56,435 nt of DNA from Vacuolonema iberomarrocanum LEGE 07170 (GTDB taxonomy: Bacteria; Cyanobacteriota; Cyanobacteriia; Elainellales; Elainellaceae). The translations under genes and the position numbers were made by a program. Below the pieces are notes generated by a model that worked only from the letters and a program-made list of their open reading frames with translations, was not told the DNA's origin and did no database searches. Positions 25,531 to 33,689 of the stretch are shown in pieces (positions within the stretch are counted from its first letter, which is position 1; each line of letters opens with the position of its first letter). Location of the stretch: positions 1 to 56,435 of the forward strand of contig JADEXA010000048.1 of the NCBI GenBank assembly GCA_015207365.1. Reading direction: 5' to 3'.

Positions 25531-27720
25531 ATGCGCTATCTGTCGTTGCGATCGCTGCTGATTGTGCCGTTTGCACTACAAATTTTCGCTGCCGTAGGAT
25601 TAGTTGGCTTTCTGTCATTTAGAAACGGACAAAAAGCAGTACAGGATTTAGCTGATGAGTTGATTCAGCACAAGGGCTACGAGGTCAACCAACATCTAAA
25701 CGCTTATCTATCTATTCCCCACCAAGTTAGCCAGATCAATGCGGCTGCCATCCGGCAAGGCGTGATAGATGTCAGCGATCGCCAAGCGGCTGGCACATAC
25801 TTCTGGCATCAAATGCAAACCTACGATCTCTCGTTTATCGGCTTCAATCTCACGACGGGTGAAGCGAGTGGAGCCGCTCGTTATGACCAGCAGACGGTGA
25901 CGATTGATGACGCTGTCGCCTGGACGGATGGCCTGCCACAAAATGTAACAACTTACGCAACGGATGCGGATGGCAACCCAACCCAGGTCGTTGCTACGGC
26001 AAGTTGGGATGTCTTGAATGAGCCCGTCTACACTGAGCCCGCTGAGGCCGGAGAACCCATTTGGGTCGATATCTATACCTATTACGACCCGGCTTATCCC
26101 CCCTACATTGCCGCTTCTGCCGGTCGCCCTGTTTATGATGCCAGCCAAAATCTAATCGGTGTTGTCAACGCGGATATCCATTTATCCAAACTGAGCGATT
26201 TTTTGCGAAACTTGCAGGCTAACCAGACTGGACAAGTGTTCATTATGGAACGGGATGGCACCTTAGTGGCGAACTCCACGCAGGAAGATTCGTTTGTTGT
26301 TGAAGGTGAAGAAATTCGGCGCTTGAGAGCGATCGACAGTCCAAATCCGATCCTGCAAAGCACAGCGCAACAGATTCAGGAACAACTCCCCGATTGGCAG
26401 ACTCTGTCAAACCGTCAAGATCTCCACATCAAGATTCAAGGCGAAACCTATTACATTCAGATTGAACCTTGGCGTGATGCCTACGGCTTGAATTGGCTTG
26501 TTGTCACCAGCATTCCAGAGAGTAGCTTCATGGCGCAGATTAACGCCAATACCAGAATGACAGTTTTGCTGTGTTTTGGAGCCCTGGCCGTGGCAATGGT
26601 GAGCGGCATCTTTACCGCCCGATGGATTACCCGCCCGATTCAGCGACTCAATCTCGCCAGTCAGTCCATGGCAGAGGGCGATTTAGAACAGACGGTGCAG
26701 GGAAGCAATGTTCGGGAACTCAACCAACTGGCGTACTCCTTTAACCGGATGGCTCAGCAACTGCGCGAGTCCTTTAGCGCTTTAGCGGCCAACAACGAAG
26801 AACTCGAAGAGCGCGTAGATGCGCGCACGGCTGAACTCAAAAATGCGTTGAGCGAATTACAGCATACCCAAGTGCAAATGGTTCAAGGGGAGAAAATGTC
26901 GAGCCTGGGCCAGCTTGTGGCAGGTGTGGCGCACGAAATCAACAACCCAGTCAACTTTATCCATGGCAACATCGTCCATGTGCAAGGTTACGCCCAAGAT
27001 TTGCTGAATCTAGTGCAGCTTTACCAAACGCATTACCCACAGCCGATTGATGCAATCCAAACAGAAGCCGAAGCGATGGATTTGGCGTTTATGCAAGAGG
27101 ATTTACCCAAAACATTGTCTTCGATGAAGTTGGGTACGGGGCGCATTCGCGAAATTGTCCTATCGCTTCGTAGCTTTTCTCGGTCGGATGAAGCAGAGTG
27201 CAAAGCAGTTGACATCCACGAAGGAATTGATAGCACATTGCTGATTTTGCAGCATCGCCTCAAAGCGCAGCCCAACCGTCCAGCGATTCAGGTAACACGG
27301 GACTATGGAACGCTACCGTTAGTCGAGTGCTATGCCGGACAGCTCAATCAGGTGTTTATGAATATCCTGTCCAATGCCATTGATGCGCTAGAAGAGGCCA
27401 ATACCCAACGAACCTGTCAGGACATTGAGCAGGATCCCAACCGCATCATGATTCAAACCTCCTCTCCCGATTCGCAATGGATAAAAGTTGTCATATCAGA
27501 CAATGGCCCAGGTATCCCAGAAGCGGTTAAAGAACGTATCTTCGAGCCATTTTTTACAACAAAACCGATTGGTAAAGGGACGGGGATAGGCATGTCTATT
27601 AGCTATCAGATTGTTGCAGAAAAACATCAGGGTAAACTAGATTGCTGTTCTATTCCTGGTAAGGGAACGGATTTCATTATTCAAATTCCTGTGTGGCAGC
27701 AGGACAACCAATCTGATTAA
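25531..27720 (+). CDS. Membrane sensor histidine kinase (dCache-HAMP-HisKA-like-HATPase)
   Basis: Protein of 729 residues from the ATG at 25531; a longer frame from a TTG at 25435 would translate the upstream hairpin and is rejected. TM1 at about 5-28, an extracytoplasmic double-Cache sensor (about 30-335, including PYIAASAGRPVYD and GVVNADIHLSKL), TM2 at about 343-365, HAMP with ARWITRPIQRL, coiled coil, H-box GVAHEINNPVNF (H468), N-box LSNAIDAL, and G-boxes DNGPGIPEAV and GTGIGMSI. This class of HEINNP kinases is frequent in cyanobacteria. No response regulator is adjacent, so it is an orphan. It converges on the isi operon; a functional link is not shown. Confidence 0.88.
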   Translation: MRYLSLRSLLIVPFALQIFAAVGLVGFLSFRNGQKAVQDLADELIQHKGYEVNQHLNAYLSIPHQVSQINAAAIRQGVIDVSDRQAAGTYFWHQMQTYDLSFIGFNLTTGEASGAARYDQQTVTIDDAVAWTDGLPQNVTTYATDADGNPTQVVATASWDVLNEPVYTEPAEAGEPIWVDIYTYYDPAYPPYIAASAGRPVYDASQNLIGVVNADIHLSKLSDFLRNLQANQTGQVFIMERDGTLVANSTQEDSFVVEGEEIRRLRAIDSPNPILQSTAQQIQEQLPDWQTLSNRQDLHIKIQGETYYIQIEPWRDAYGLNWLVVTSIPESSFMAQINANTRMTVLLCFGALAVAMVSGIFTARWITRPIQRLNLASQSMAEGDLEQTVQGSNVRELNQLAYSFNRMAQQLRESFSALAANNEELEERVDARTAELKNALSELQHTQVQMVQGEKMSSLGQLVAGVAHEINNPVNFIHGNIVHVQGYAQDLLNLVQLYQTHYPQPIDAIQTEAEAMDLAFMQEDLPKTLSSMKLGTGRIREIVLSLRSFSRSDEAECKAVDIHEGIDSTLLILQHRLKAQPNRPAIQVTRDYGTLPLVECYAGQLNQVFMNILSNAIDALEEANTQRTCQDIEQDPNRIMIQTSSPDSQWIKVVISDNGPGIPEAVKERIFEPFFTTKPIGKGTGIGMSISYQIVAEKHQGKLDCCSIPGKGTDFIIQIPVWQQDNQSD

Positions 27721-27835
27721 CAACTCATATCAAATCCGGTTGAAGAACCCAACTATTGTTTGCACCCGCTGCGCTGCAGCGGGTGCAAACAATAGTTGGG
27801 TTCTACGATCGTTTAACTGGATTTGATATGAGTTG
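27721..27835. repeat. Two-level palindrome between the sensor kinase and the isi operon
   Basis: The inner stem is 29 bp perfect (27744-27772/27776-27804, 3-nt loop). The outer arms are 21 bp with one mismatch (CAACTCATATCAAATCC at 27721 and its complement ending at 27835). It begins on the base after the kinase TAA and lies between convergent genes. It may act as a bidirectional terminator, but the outer arms look like transposon-type ends. Confidence 0.85.
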
Positions 27836-27867
27836 GGCCTAACCCATCTGCAAAGAAGACATAAGTT

Positions 27868-28158
27868 TTAGGCACATCTTGAGTTGGGTTTCGCTGGCGA
27901 TCGCCCCACTTTTTCGGAGGAGGCTGGCTCATAATCAAGACAGCCGATCGCATCTTCTGACATGACTTTGCAGGGATGGACCGTACATTTCAAACGATAG
28001 TCTCCGGTGAAGAAATCACACCGACTACAGGGAATTTGATGGAGTCGCTTGAGTCGCACCATGCTGTCACGCATGGCAAAACAAACCGATAGGAAAAAGC
28101 CTACCAACATGACCCAAATCAACACCGGACACAGTAAAGCCATTGGGAAGTCAGTCAT
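27868..28158 (-). CDS. Small one-helix membrane protein with cysteine cluster
   Basis: Protein of 96 residues. One transmembrane helix (about 8-27) is followed by a cytoplasmic or stromal-side domain with five cysteines: C44-S-R-C47, C58-x4-C63 and C73 in IGCLDYE. The pattern C-x2-C-x10-C-x14-C with LKCTVHP recalls a small conserved cyanobacterial family, possibly binding a metal or Fe-S cluster, but I cannot name it. It starts 62 bp after the CpcL-like gene on the same strand, so it is likely the last gene of the isi operon. This position makes an assembly or redox role at photosystem I a reasonable guess and no more. Confidence 0.7.
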   Translation of the reverse strand: MTDFPMALLCPVLIWVMLVGFFLSVCFAMRDSMVRLKRLHQIPCSRCDFFTGDYRLKCTVHPCKVMSEDAIGCLDYEPASSEKVGRSPAKPNSRCA

Positions 28159-28220
28159 GATGAGTGAAGGAGAATAGGTTTGGTGGGGCGATCGCCAGCC
28201 TGAGGCTGGACGACAGCAGC

Positions 28221-28931
28221 TTAGGCTACAATCACAAGAATCAAGGTTGCAACCAAGAGCGCGACTGATGCTGTGGGAACAGCAAAGATAACTTTGCGGT
28301 AAACCGATGCACTGCGATCGAGAACAACGGGTACGGGCGATCGAAGCTGCCCCAAAGCCCGCAGTTGGCTGAGGTGATATTGGTCGTAGCGAGCCATTCG
28401 TGCAAATGGTAGCTCTCCCTGCGATCGCTGTGGCAGAATGCGACGCTGCTGATAGGGAACCGTTGTATCGCCAAACTGGCTGAGGTACTCCTCGGTGTTC
28501 AGTAGCTCGTCAACAAACCCTTGTAGCCCTTTTGTTGCCAAGACAATCGACCAAGAAAGCGTTTCACGATTGTTGTACACCTGGCGACCCAGGATGCGCT
28601 GGACACACATTTCGGCAAACCGATAGTTGCTGTTTGTTTCATAATTCAGCCGCCGGAAAGAATCAGACAGAACTAATCCACGAATAAAGTCGCGCACGGT
28701 AATTTGCCCCGCCCGGAGTTGCGACTCAAGCGCCGTTTGGCGGTGATGCCGAATGATTTGCTGTTCGTTAAAGATTTGGCGATAGGCTGCCCAAATGACC
28801 TCATCCATTTCAGGTTCATTGGGCAAGTTGTCTAGGGAATAGACCCGAGGTTGCTCATCCCCTGGAACCTCGAAGCTACTGACCCGTTGGTTTTGACTGG
28901 ACAAGGGATAGCTCAAAAGCGGCAGCGACAT
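28221..28931 (-). CDS. CpcL-like phycobilisome rod linker with membrane anchor
   Basis: Protein of 236 residues. Residues about 18-150 form a phycobilisome linker domain (PF00427 type): DEVIWAAYRQIFNEQQIIRH, GQITVRDFIRGLVLSDSFRR, CVQRILGRQVYN and a LNTEEYLSQFGDTTVPYQRR-like segment (TVPYQQRR in this protein). After a polar hinge, the C-terminus ends in a hydrophobic helix (about 213-235, VPTASVALLVATLILVIV). This is the layout of CpcL (CpcG2), which anchors rod-only phycobilisomes to photosystem I. Its place directly downstream of three isiA-family genes indicates a linker used under iron stress, tethering phycocyanin rods to IsiA-PSI. A hairpin at 28984-29021 separates it from the gene before. 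Confidence 0.85.
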   Translation of the reverse strand: MSLPLLSYPLSSQNQRVSSFEVPGDEQPRVYSLDNLPNEPEMDEVIWAAYRQIFNEQQIIRHHRQTALESQLRAGQITVRDFIRGLVLSDSFRRLNYETNSNYRFAEMCVQRILGRQVYNNRETLSWSIVLATKGLQGFVDELLNTEEYLSQFGDTTVPYQQRRILPQRSQGELPFARMARYDQYHLSQLRALGQLRSPVPVVLDRSASVYRKVIFAVPTASVALLVATLILVIVA

Positions 28932-28983
28932 GTTGAATCTCCATGAAAACTAATGTTGGCAAGGGAACGAAAAGTCGAGGAAT

Positions 28984-29021
28984 AGAGATATGAAGACGAA
29001 TAACTTCGTCTTCATATCTCT
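28984..29021 (-). repeat. Perfect 17-bp hairpin inside the isi operon
   Basis: Arms 28984-29000 and 29005-29021 with a TAAC loop, between the isiA-psaL stop (29034) and the linker start (28931). There is no U-run after it on the minus strand (ATTCCTCG), so it is more likely an RNA-processing or stability element than a strong terminator. Confidence 0.85.
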
Positions 29022-29033
29022 TCGCTCATGACG

Positions 29034-30602
29034 TCATCCAATTCCCGCTCGCGTAATTTCTAGCAGAATGAAGGTGGCGAACAAGACGCCGCCCAAGCCA
29101 CCAATCAAAAAGCCAGAGGTGAACTGACTCCAATCTTGGTAAGTTTGTAGATTGGCCGGTAATTCGCCGACAGCTTTATCTCTACTGCGAAAGACAGCGT
29201 TGCCATAGATGAACAGGCAAACGCTCAGAATGACAACTAACCCAGAGGCTCCGCCCCAGCCGCCCCAGAGAGCGTCGTCGGTATCGCGCAATGGTCCGAG
29301 TTTGAGGAACGGCCCCAGCAACAGATAGCCATGCGCCATGCCAATTTCGAGTCCTCGTGTGACAGAGGAAAGACCTTGCCGATAAATCGGGAGATTCTTA
29401 ATCCAGCTCAGCGTGACTTCGCTGTTGTTGATTGGCGTGATTAAGTTGCCCGTTTGAGGATTGTTTTGGGGTGCTTGCACAATGCCTTCAAATACCGGCT
29501 CACCACTAAATTGGGTATCGCCAAACAGAGCATTGGCGTTGAACTTCATCTTGCTGAAGACAAAGCCAGCGGCGATCGCCCGTGCCCTCAGTGCATGCCA
29601 AAAATGCCCCGCTAGCAACAGACTGGCAAGAATGATATGGAACAACATCAGCCATGTCCGTGGGGTAATCACACCATCCACGATGGTTGTGCCGGTCGGC
29701 CCGTAGAACACAGCCGGGTAAACAGTATCATTCACCCACACAAAGTAGGCGACAAAGAAGCCCATGTAGGCCAATGCCGCTTGGCTGTAGGAAAGATAGG
29801 CTTCTCCCGACCAAACAAAGAGACCTTTGGCCCACTGGGTTGGCTCTGTGCTGATGTGCCAAATACCGCCCAGAATGCATATCATCCCAATCCAGATATG
29901 CCCGCCGACCACATCTTCCAAGTTGTCAACAGCAGCCATGCCCTGCAACGTCCAACCATCTGGGGTAATGCCGACCAGATAGCCAAAAATCGTCAGCGGA
30001 TTGAAGGTGGGGTTGGGCACCAAACGCACATCTTCAAGGACAGGATCATACAATCCACCTGCAAACACGGCTTTTACGACCAGCAGCAAAGCCCCCGCTC
30101 CCAGCAGCACTAAGTGGATGCCCAGGATAGAGGTCATTTTGCTACCGTCTTCCCATTGGTAGCCAAACCCTTGTTCATCTAGCTTCGCCGGCCCCAGGGT
30201 GGCATGGTAAATGCCGCCTGCCCCTAAAACCGCTGAACTAATGAGGTGGCCAACACCGATCGCAAAGTAAGGATAGGTCGTGACAATTTGGCCGTTGGCT
30301 CCGACACCAATTCCCAGGCTGGCCAAATGGGGGAGTAGGATGAGGCCCTGGTCGTACATGGGCAAGCTGGGATTGAACCGTGAGAGTTCAAACAGGGTCA
30401 TGGCTCCAGCCCACAGAACAATTAGCCCTGCATGGGCAATATGGGCACCTAGTAGCTTGCCTGAAAGGTCGACGAAGCGGAAGTTGCCCGCCCACCAAGA
30501 ATAAGGGTCAACGGAATTCTTGACGAAACTTGTTTCAGGGGTACTCCCCGGAAACTCCAGCGACGGCGCTGTTGGATTGGGGGATACGTTAACGGATGTC
30601 AT
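29034..30602 (-). CDS. IsiA-PsaL fusion, chlorophyll-binding antenna of photosystem I
   Basis: Protein of 522 residues. The first ~350 are a six-helix CP43-like IsiA/Pcb domain without the large lumenal loop of CP43: AGNFRFVDLSGKLLGAHIAH, GAMTLFELSRFNP, HLISSAVLGAGGIYH, VVGGHIWIGMICILGGIWH and FHIILASLLLAGHFWHALRA, with paired histidines for chlorophyll. Residues about 375-520 are PsaL, the PSI trimer-contact subunit: PINNSEVTLSWIKNLPIYRQ, RGLEIGMAHGYLLLGPFLKL, GPLRD and three hydrophobic helices. The fusion would place antenna at the PsaL face of PSI, blocking or replacing trimer contacts. Fusions of this type are known from cyanobacteria with several isiA genes. It starts 1 bp after the isiA stop. 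Confidence 0.93.
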   Translation of the reverse strand: MTSVNVSPNPTAPSLEFPGSTPETSFVKNSVDPYSWWAGNFRFVDLSGKLLGAHIAHAGLIVLWAGAMTLFELSRFNPSLPMYDQGLILLPHLASLGIGVGANGQIVTTYPYFAIGVGHLISSAVLGAGGIYHATLGPAKLDEQGFGYQWEDGSKMTSILGIHLVLLGAGALLLVVKAVFAGGLYDPVLEDVRLVPNPTFNPLTIFGYLVGITPDGWTLQGMAAVDNLEDVVGGHIWIGMICILGGIWHISTEPTQWAKGLFVWSGEAYLSYSQAALAYMGFFVAYFVWVNDTVYPAVFYGPTGTTIVDGVITPRTWLMLFHIILASLLLAGHFWHALRARAIAAGFVFSKMKFNANALFGDTQFSGEPVFEGIVQAPQNNPQTGNLITPINNSEVTLSWIKNLPIYRQGLSSVTRGLEIGMAHGYLLLGPFLKLGPLRDTDDALWGGWGGASGLVVILSVCLFIYGNAVFRSRDKAVGELPANLQTYQDWSQFTSGFLIGGLGGVLFATFILLEITRAGIG

Positions 30603-30603
30603 G

Positions 30604-31635
30604 TTAGCTCACCTGTCCTCGTGTGGATGCAATGACGCGCCCTTCACTAAAGCTGTAGCCCGCTGCCCGCAGCGCATGGAACAGGTGCCCTTGCAGGAAG
30701 AAGAAGCCCAGCCAGAAATGCGCATTCGCCAGCCATACCCGTGAGGTCAGCGCTCCGTCACGACTGATAAAAACGGGGAAGCGATCGAACTTCAGCACCA
30801 GAGTTGGGCCAAAAAATTCAGCGGGAAAAACCGTCGTATTGACCGAAACGAATAAAACGGCAATAAAGGCCATTAAGCTTACGGCTCCGATGCTGTAAGA
30901 CAGATAGGCTTCCCCCGACCAGACAAACAAATTCTTTGCCCATTGGAACGGTTCCGTCCGTAGGTGCCAGATGCCTCCCAGAATGCAGAGGAGGCCGACC
31001 CAAATGTGACCGCCCACAACATCTTCTAGGTTGTCGACGCTCGCTAGCCAGAACCGTCCTTCGGTGCCGAAGAGATACCCAAAGATGGTGGTGGGATTCA
31101 GGGTGGGGTTGGTGACCAAACGCATAGTGTGGATGGCTGGATCGTACAGTCCACCAAAAGCGATCGCCTTTGCCACAAGCAAAAATGCGCCGATACCCAA
31201 CAGGATGAGGTGAAATCCAATGATGTTGGTCATCTGGTTGGCGTCATCCCAGCGATAGCCAAAGAATGAAAACTTTTCTTCTAACTTGCGCGGGCCTTTA
31301 AATACGTGAAACAAGCCACCTGCACCCAAGAAGGCGGAGCTAATCAGGTGCAGGGCTCCAATCACAAAGTAGGGATAAGTATTAATAACATCGCCATTTG
31401 GCCCTAGACCCAATCCTAAACGCGCCAGGTTGGGCAGCAAAATGAGCCCTTGCCCATACATCGGCTGACTTGGGTCATAGTTAGCAAGCTCAATGAGCGT
31501 CATCGCTCCGGCCCAGGCCACAATTAGTCCGGCATGGGCAACATGAGCACCCAGCAGTAGCCCAGACTGGTCGACCAAGCGTGCGTTGCCCGCCCTCCAG
31601 GGAATGGAGGTGTTTGCTGGCATCACCATTGTCAT
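30604..31635 (-). CDS. isiA: IsiA, iron-stress-induced chlorophyll-binding protein
   Basis: Protein of 343 residues, the standard IsiA length, with six transmembrane helices and the family segments NTSIPWRAGNARLVDQSGLL, GAHVAHAGLIVAWAGAMTLI, HLISSAFLGAGGLFHVFKGP and NAHFWLGFFFLQGHLFHALRA. IsiA forms rings around photosystem I during iron limitation and high light, acting as antenna and quencher in the thylakoid membrane. The end SEGRVIASTRGQVS agrees with true IsiA more than with the other two paralogues here. GGAG lies 10 nt before the ATG. It is second of three isiA-family genes; isiB (flavodoxin) is not in the window. Confidence 0.93.
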   Translation of the reverse strand: MTMVMPANTSIPWRAGNARLVDQSGLLLGAHVAHAGLIVAWAGAMTLIELANYDPSQPMYGQGLILLPNLARLGLGLGPNGDVINTYPYFVIGALHLISSAFLGAGGLFHVFKGPRKLEEKFSFFGYRWDDANQMTNIIGFHLILLGIGAFLLVAKAIAFGGLYDPAIHTMRLVTNPTLNPTTIFGYLFGTEGRFWLASVDNLEDVVGGHIWVGLLCILGGIWHLRTEPFQWAKNLFVWSGEAYLSYSIGAVSLMAFIAVLFVSVNTTVFPAEFFGPTLVLKFDRFPVFISRDGALTSRVWLANAHFWLGFFFLQGHLFHALRAAGYSFSEGRVIASTRGQVS

Positions 31636-31707
31636 GAGAATTTTCTCCTGTGTCAGTGATTCGGATGTCAGTGATTCAGACGTCTGTCAGTTGTGCAGAG
31701 TAATTTT

Positions 31708-32787
31708 TTAAGCCTGCTCAAGGCGGGTAGGAAGACCTGGCGTCACATCTTTGGCAATGAAATCAAAAAAGGTACCAACCTCTGTTCCGCGTGCTGCGGT
31801 GCGCGCGCGGTAGGCATGCCAAAGATGACCAACGAGTGCTAGGAAACCTAGTCCCGCATGGACACTGGATAAGGCGGCGCGGGTAGAGTCGGTGACCGCT
31901 TCCACAGAGCCATAAAACACGCTGGGATACACGATGTCGTTGACCGAGACGAAGCAAGCCACACTGAAACCGGCGATCGCCAGCGCCCCCAGGCTGTAGG
32001 AAAGGTAAGCCTCTCCAGACCACACCAGAGCTTTCTTCGCCCAAGCAAAAGGCGATGACAGGATATGGAAAACGCCGCCTGCAATGCAAAGCGTCCCCAC
32101 CCAAACATGACCGCCAATCACATCTTCCAAATTGTTGACACTGGCCATGCCGGTAATCGTCCAGCCATTGGGGCCAAAGCCAAACAGATAGCCAAAGATG
32201 CGAATAGGGTCTAGATTCGGCTGAACGAGTCGTACCTGCTCAATCAGTGGGTCATAGATGCCGCCCCAACGGGTGGCTCTGAGAACCAACAACAACGCTC
32301 CAACTCCTAGCAAGACAAGATGGATACCCAGGATGGTGGTCATCTTGTTTTCGTCTTTCCAGTCGTAGCCAAACCCATTCTCATCCAGCCGTTCGGGGCC
32401 TAATACGGCGTGGTAAATCCCTCCAGCTCCGAGTACGGCGGAGCTGATCAGATGCAGCATGCCTACCAGGTAGTAGGGATAGGTATCGATGAGCTGTCCG
32501 CCGTCCCCAATCCCCAAACCGAGCGTGGCCAGGTGGGGCAGCAAAATCAAGTTCTGCTCGTACATCGGTATATCGGGGTTAAACCGAGACAGCTCAAACA
32601 ACGTCATGGCTCCAGCCCACAGCACAATCAGCCCCGCATGGGCAATATGGGCTCCCAGTAGCCGCCCCGAAAGGTTAAGGAACTGTATGTTGCCAGCGAG
32701 CAACGGAGCTTCAGATTTCTGCATAGCAGCCCCAGAAGACCAGCCCAGCGATCGCAGGAATGGCCTCCAGAAAATGGCATCATCCAT
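31708..32787 (-). CDS. IsiA/Pcb-family chlorophyll-binding protein
   Basis: Protein of 359 residues with the six-helix IsiA/Pcb fold (NIQFLNLSGRLLGAHIAHAG, GAMTLFELSRFNPDIPMYEQ, HLISSAVLGAGGIYHAVLGP, VIGGHVWVGTLCIAGGVFH, AGLGFLALVGHLWHAYRARTA). Its sequence is closer to the antenna half of the downstream PsaL fusion than to the middle gene. It is first in the operon, with GAGGAAAT upstream of the ATG at 32787. The N-terminal 25 residues before the first helix are an extension relative to classic IsiA. It probably binds chlorophyll a around photosystem I in iron-poor cells. Confidence 0.9.
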   Translation of the reverse strand: MDDAIFWRPFLRSLGWSSGAAMQKSEAPLLAGNIQFLNLSGRLLGAHIAHAGLIVLWAGAMTLFELSRFNPDIPMYEQNLILLPHLATLGLGIGDGGQLIDTYPYYLVGMLHLISSAVLGAGGIYHAVLGPERLDENGFGYDWKDENKMTTILGIHLVLLGVGALLLVLRATRWGGIYDPLIEQVRLVQPNLDPIRIFGYLFGFGPNGWTITGMASVNNLEDVIGGHVWVGTLCIAGGVFHILSSPFAWAKKALVWSGEAYLSYSLGALAIAGFSVACFVSVNDIVYPSVFYGSVEAVTDSTRAALSSVHAGLGFLALVGHLWHAYRARTAARGTEVGTFFDFIAKDVTPGLPTRLEQA

Positions 32788-33577
32788 AAATTGATTTCCT
32801 CTAAACTCTAGATTCTTGCTTTGCTCTCAAACAGAGCACTGTAGAAACGACTCTGTCTGCCTAACACTAGGGCGATTGCCAACCTGAGCAGGGACATTCC
32901 CAGTGGGTTTAGCCGACCACCCAACGCTGCCAACCGACGCCACGACGTCCACAACTACGATGGCTGCATGACAGCAGACCAAGATAGATGTATCCATAGA
33001 TGGCCTCACTAATGCAACTAATTCCTAGTAAGACAGTAAAGCCTAATTCAGATAGATTCTCAATAAGATCATGTTAATTTTTTGTTAAGTTGTACCGCTG
33101 AGCAGTCTCTAAATCTAATTTATAAAGCTTTTTCAGGCAACTTAGCTCATGAGTGCTCGTAGTTTTAAGTTGGTATTCAACTATACTTATTGCATTCATT
33201 TGCATTTAAGACTTGCAATTAAATGCAAATGTTAAGGCGAATGTGAATCAAAGGGTGTTTTGGTATTAGCGATCGCCTACTCCCTCTGCAAACTGAGTGA
33301 CACTCATGCACTCAGACTCCACCCCAGAGATGTCTTGAAACGCTTACGGGCTAGAAGTTTCAAGATATCTCTGGTTCTGATTGTCGCTGCGTTGGAACGC
33401 ACTGGGGACATGCTGCACGTATAGGCCACCGAAATGAACCCATGCCACTGGTTTCGCCTTGGATGTTGGGAGAGCACGCGTGCAACAATAATGGAATCAC
33501 CAGGAGGCCTATACAACCCTAAGAAGGGCTCAGAAAATGAGGGACGACCTACAGCAAGCTACTGTTGTGCCGAATGT
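32788..33577. other. Non-coding region upstream of the isi operon, with one hairpin
   Basis: About 790 bp without a credible gene. AT-rich sequence between 33000 and 33240 probably holds the isi promoter. A hairpin of 18 bp with one mismatch (33324-33341/33357-33374, CCAGAGAT...) lies near 33.35 kb. Short minus-strand frames at 32827-33009 and 33304-33516 show no known domain. Confidence 0.5.
33051..33070 (-). promoter_or_regulatory. Candidate Fur box upstream of the isi operon
   Basis: On the minus strand TTATTGAGAATCTATC resembles a Fur site (TTGAGAAT half followed by a degenerate second half). It lies about 265 bp before the first isiA-family start, allowing a long 5' leader. Iron-dependent Fur repression is known for isiA operons; this particular site is inferred by eye. 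Confidence 0.4.
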
Positions 33578-33689
33578 CTAAGTACAGGACAAAAATCGAA
33601 CCCCAGCTAAAATCCTTGATTTTGTGTAGCGCGGGCGGTGCCCGCGCTACACAAAATCAAGGGCTTTCTGAGTTCTGTCCTGTACTTAG
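33578..33689. repeat. Two-level palindromic element, family AGTACAGGAC, copy 1
   Basis: Outer arms CTAAGTACAGGACA (33578-33591) and its exact complement (33676-33689) flank a perfect 23-bp core hairpin (33614-33636/33640-33662). The same core recurs at 38284-38340. The right end supplies the TAA of the GGDEF/EAL gene on the minus strand. Confidence 0.92.

Noticed and set aside
32827..33516. Small minus-strand frames upstream of the isi operon
   Set aside because: No recognisable domains and they overlap the likely promoter and a hairpin.
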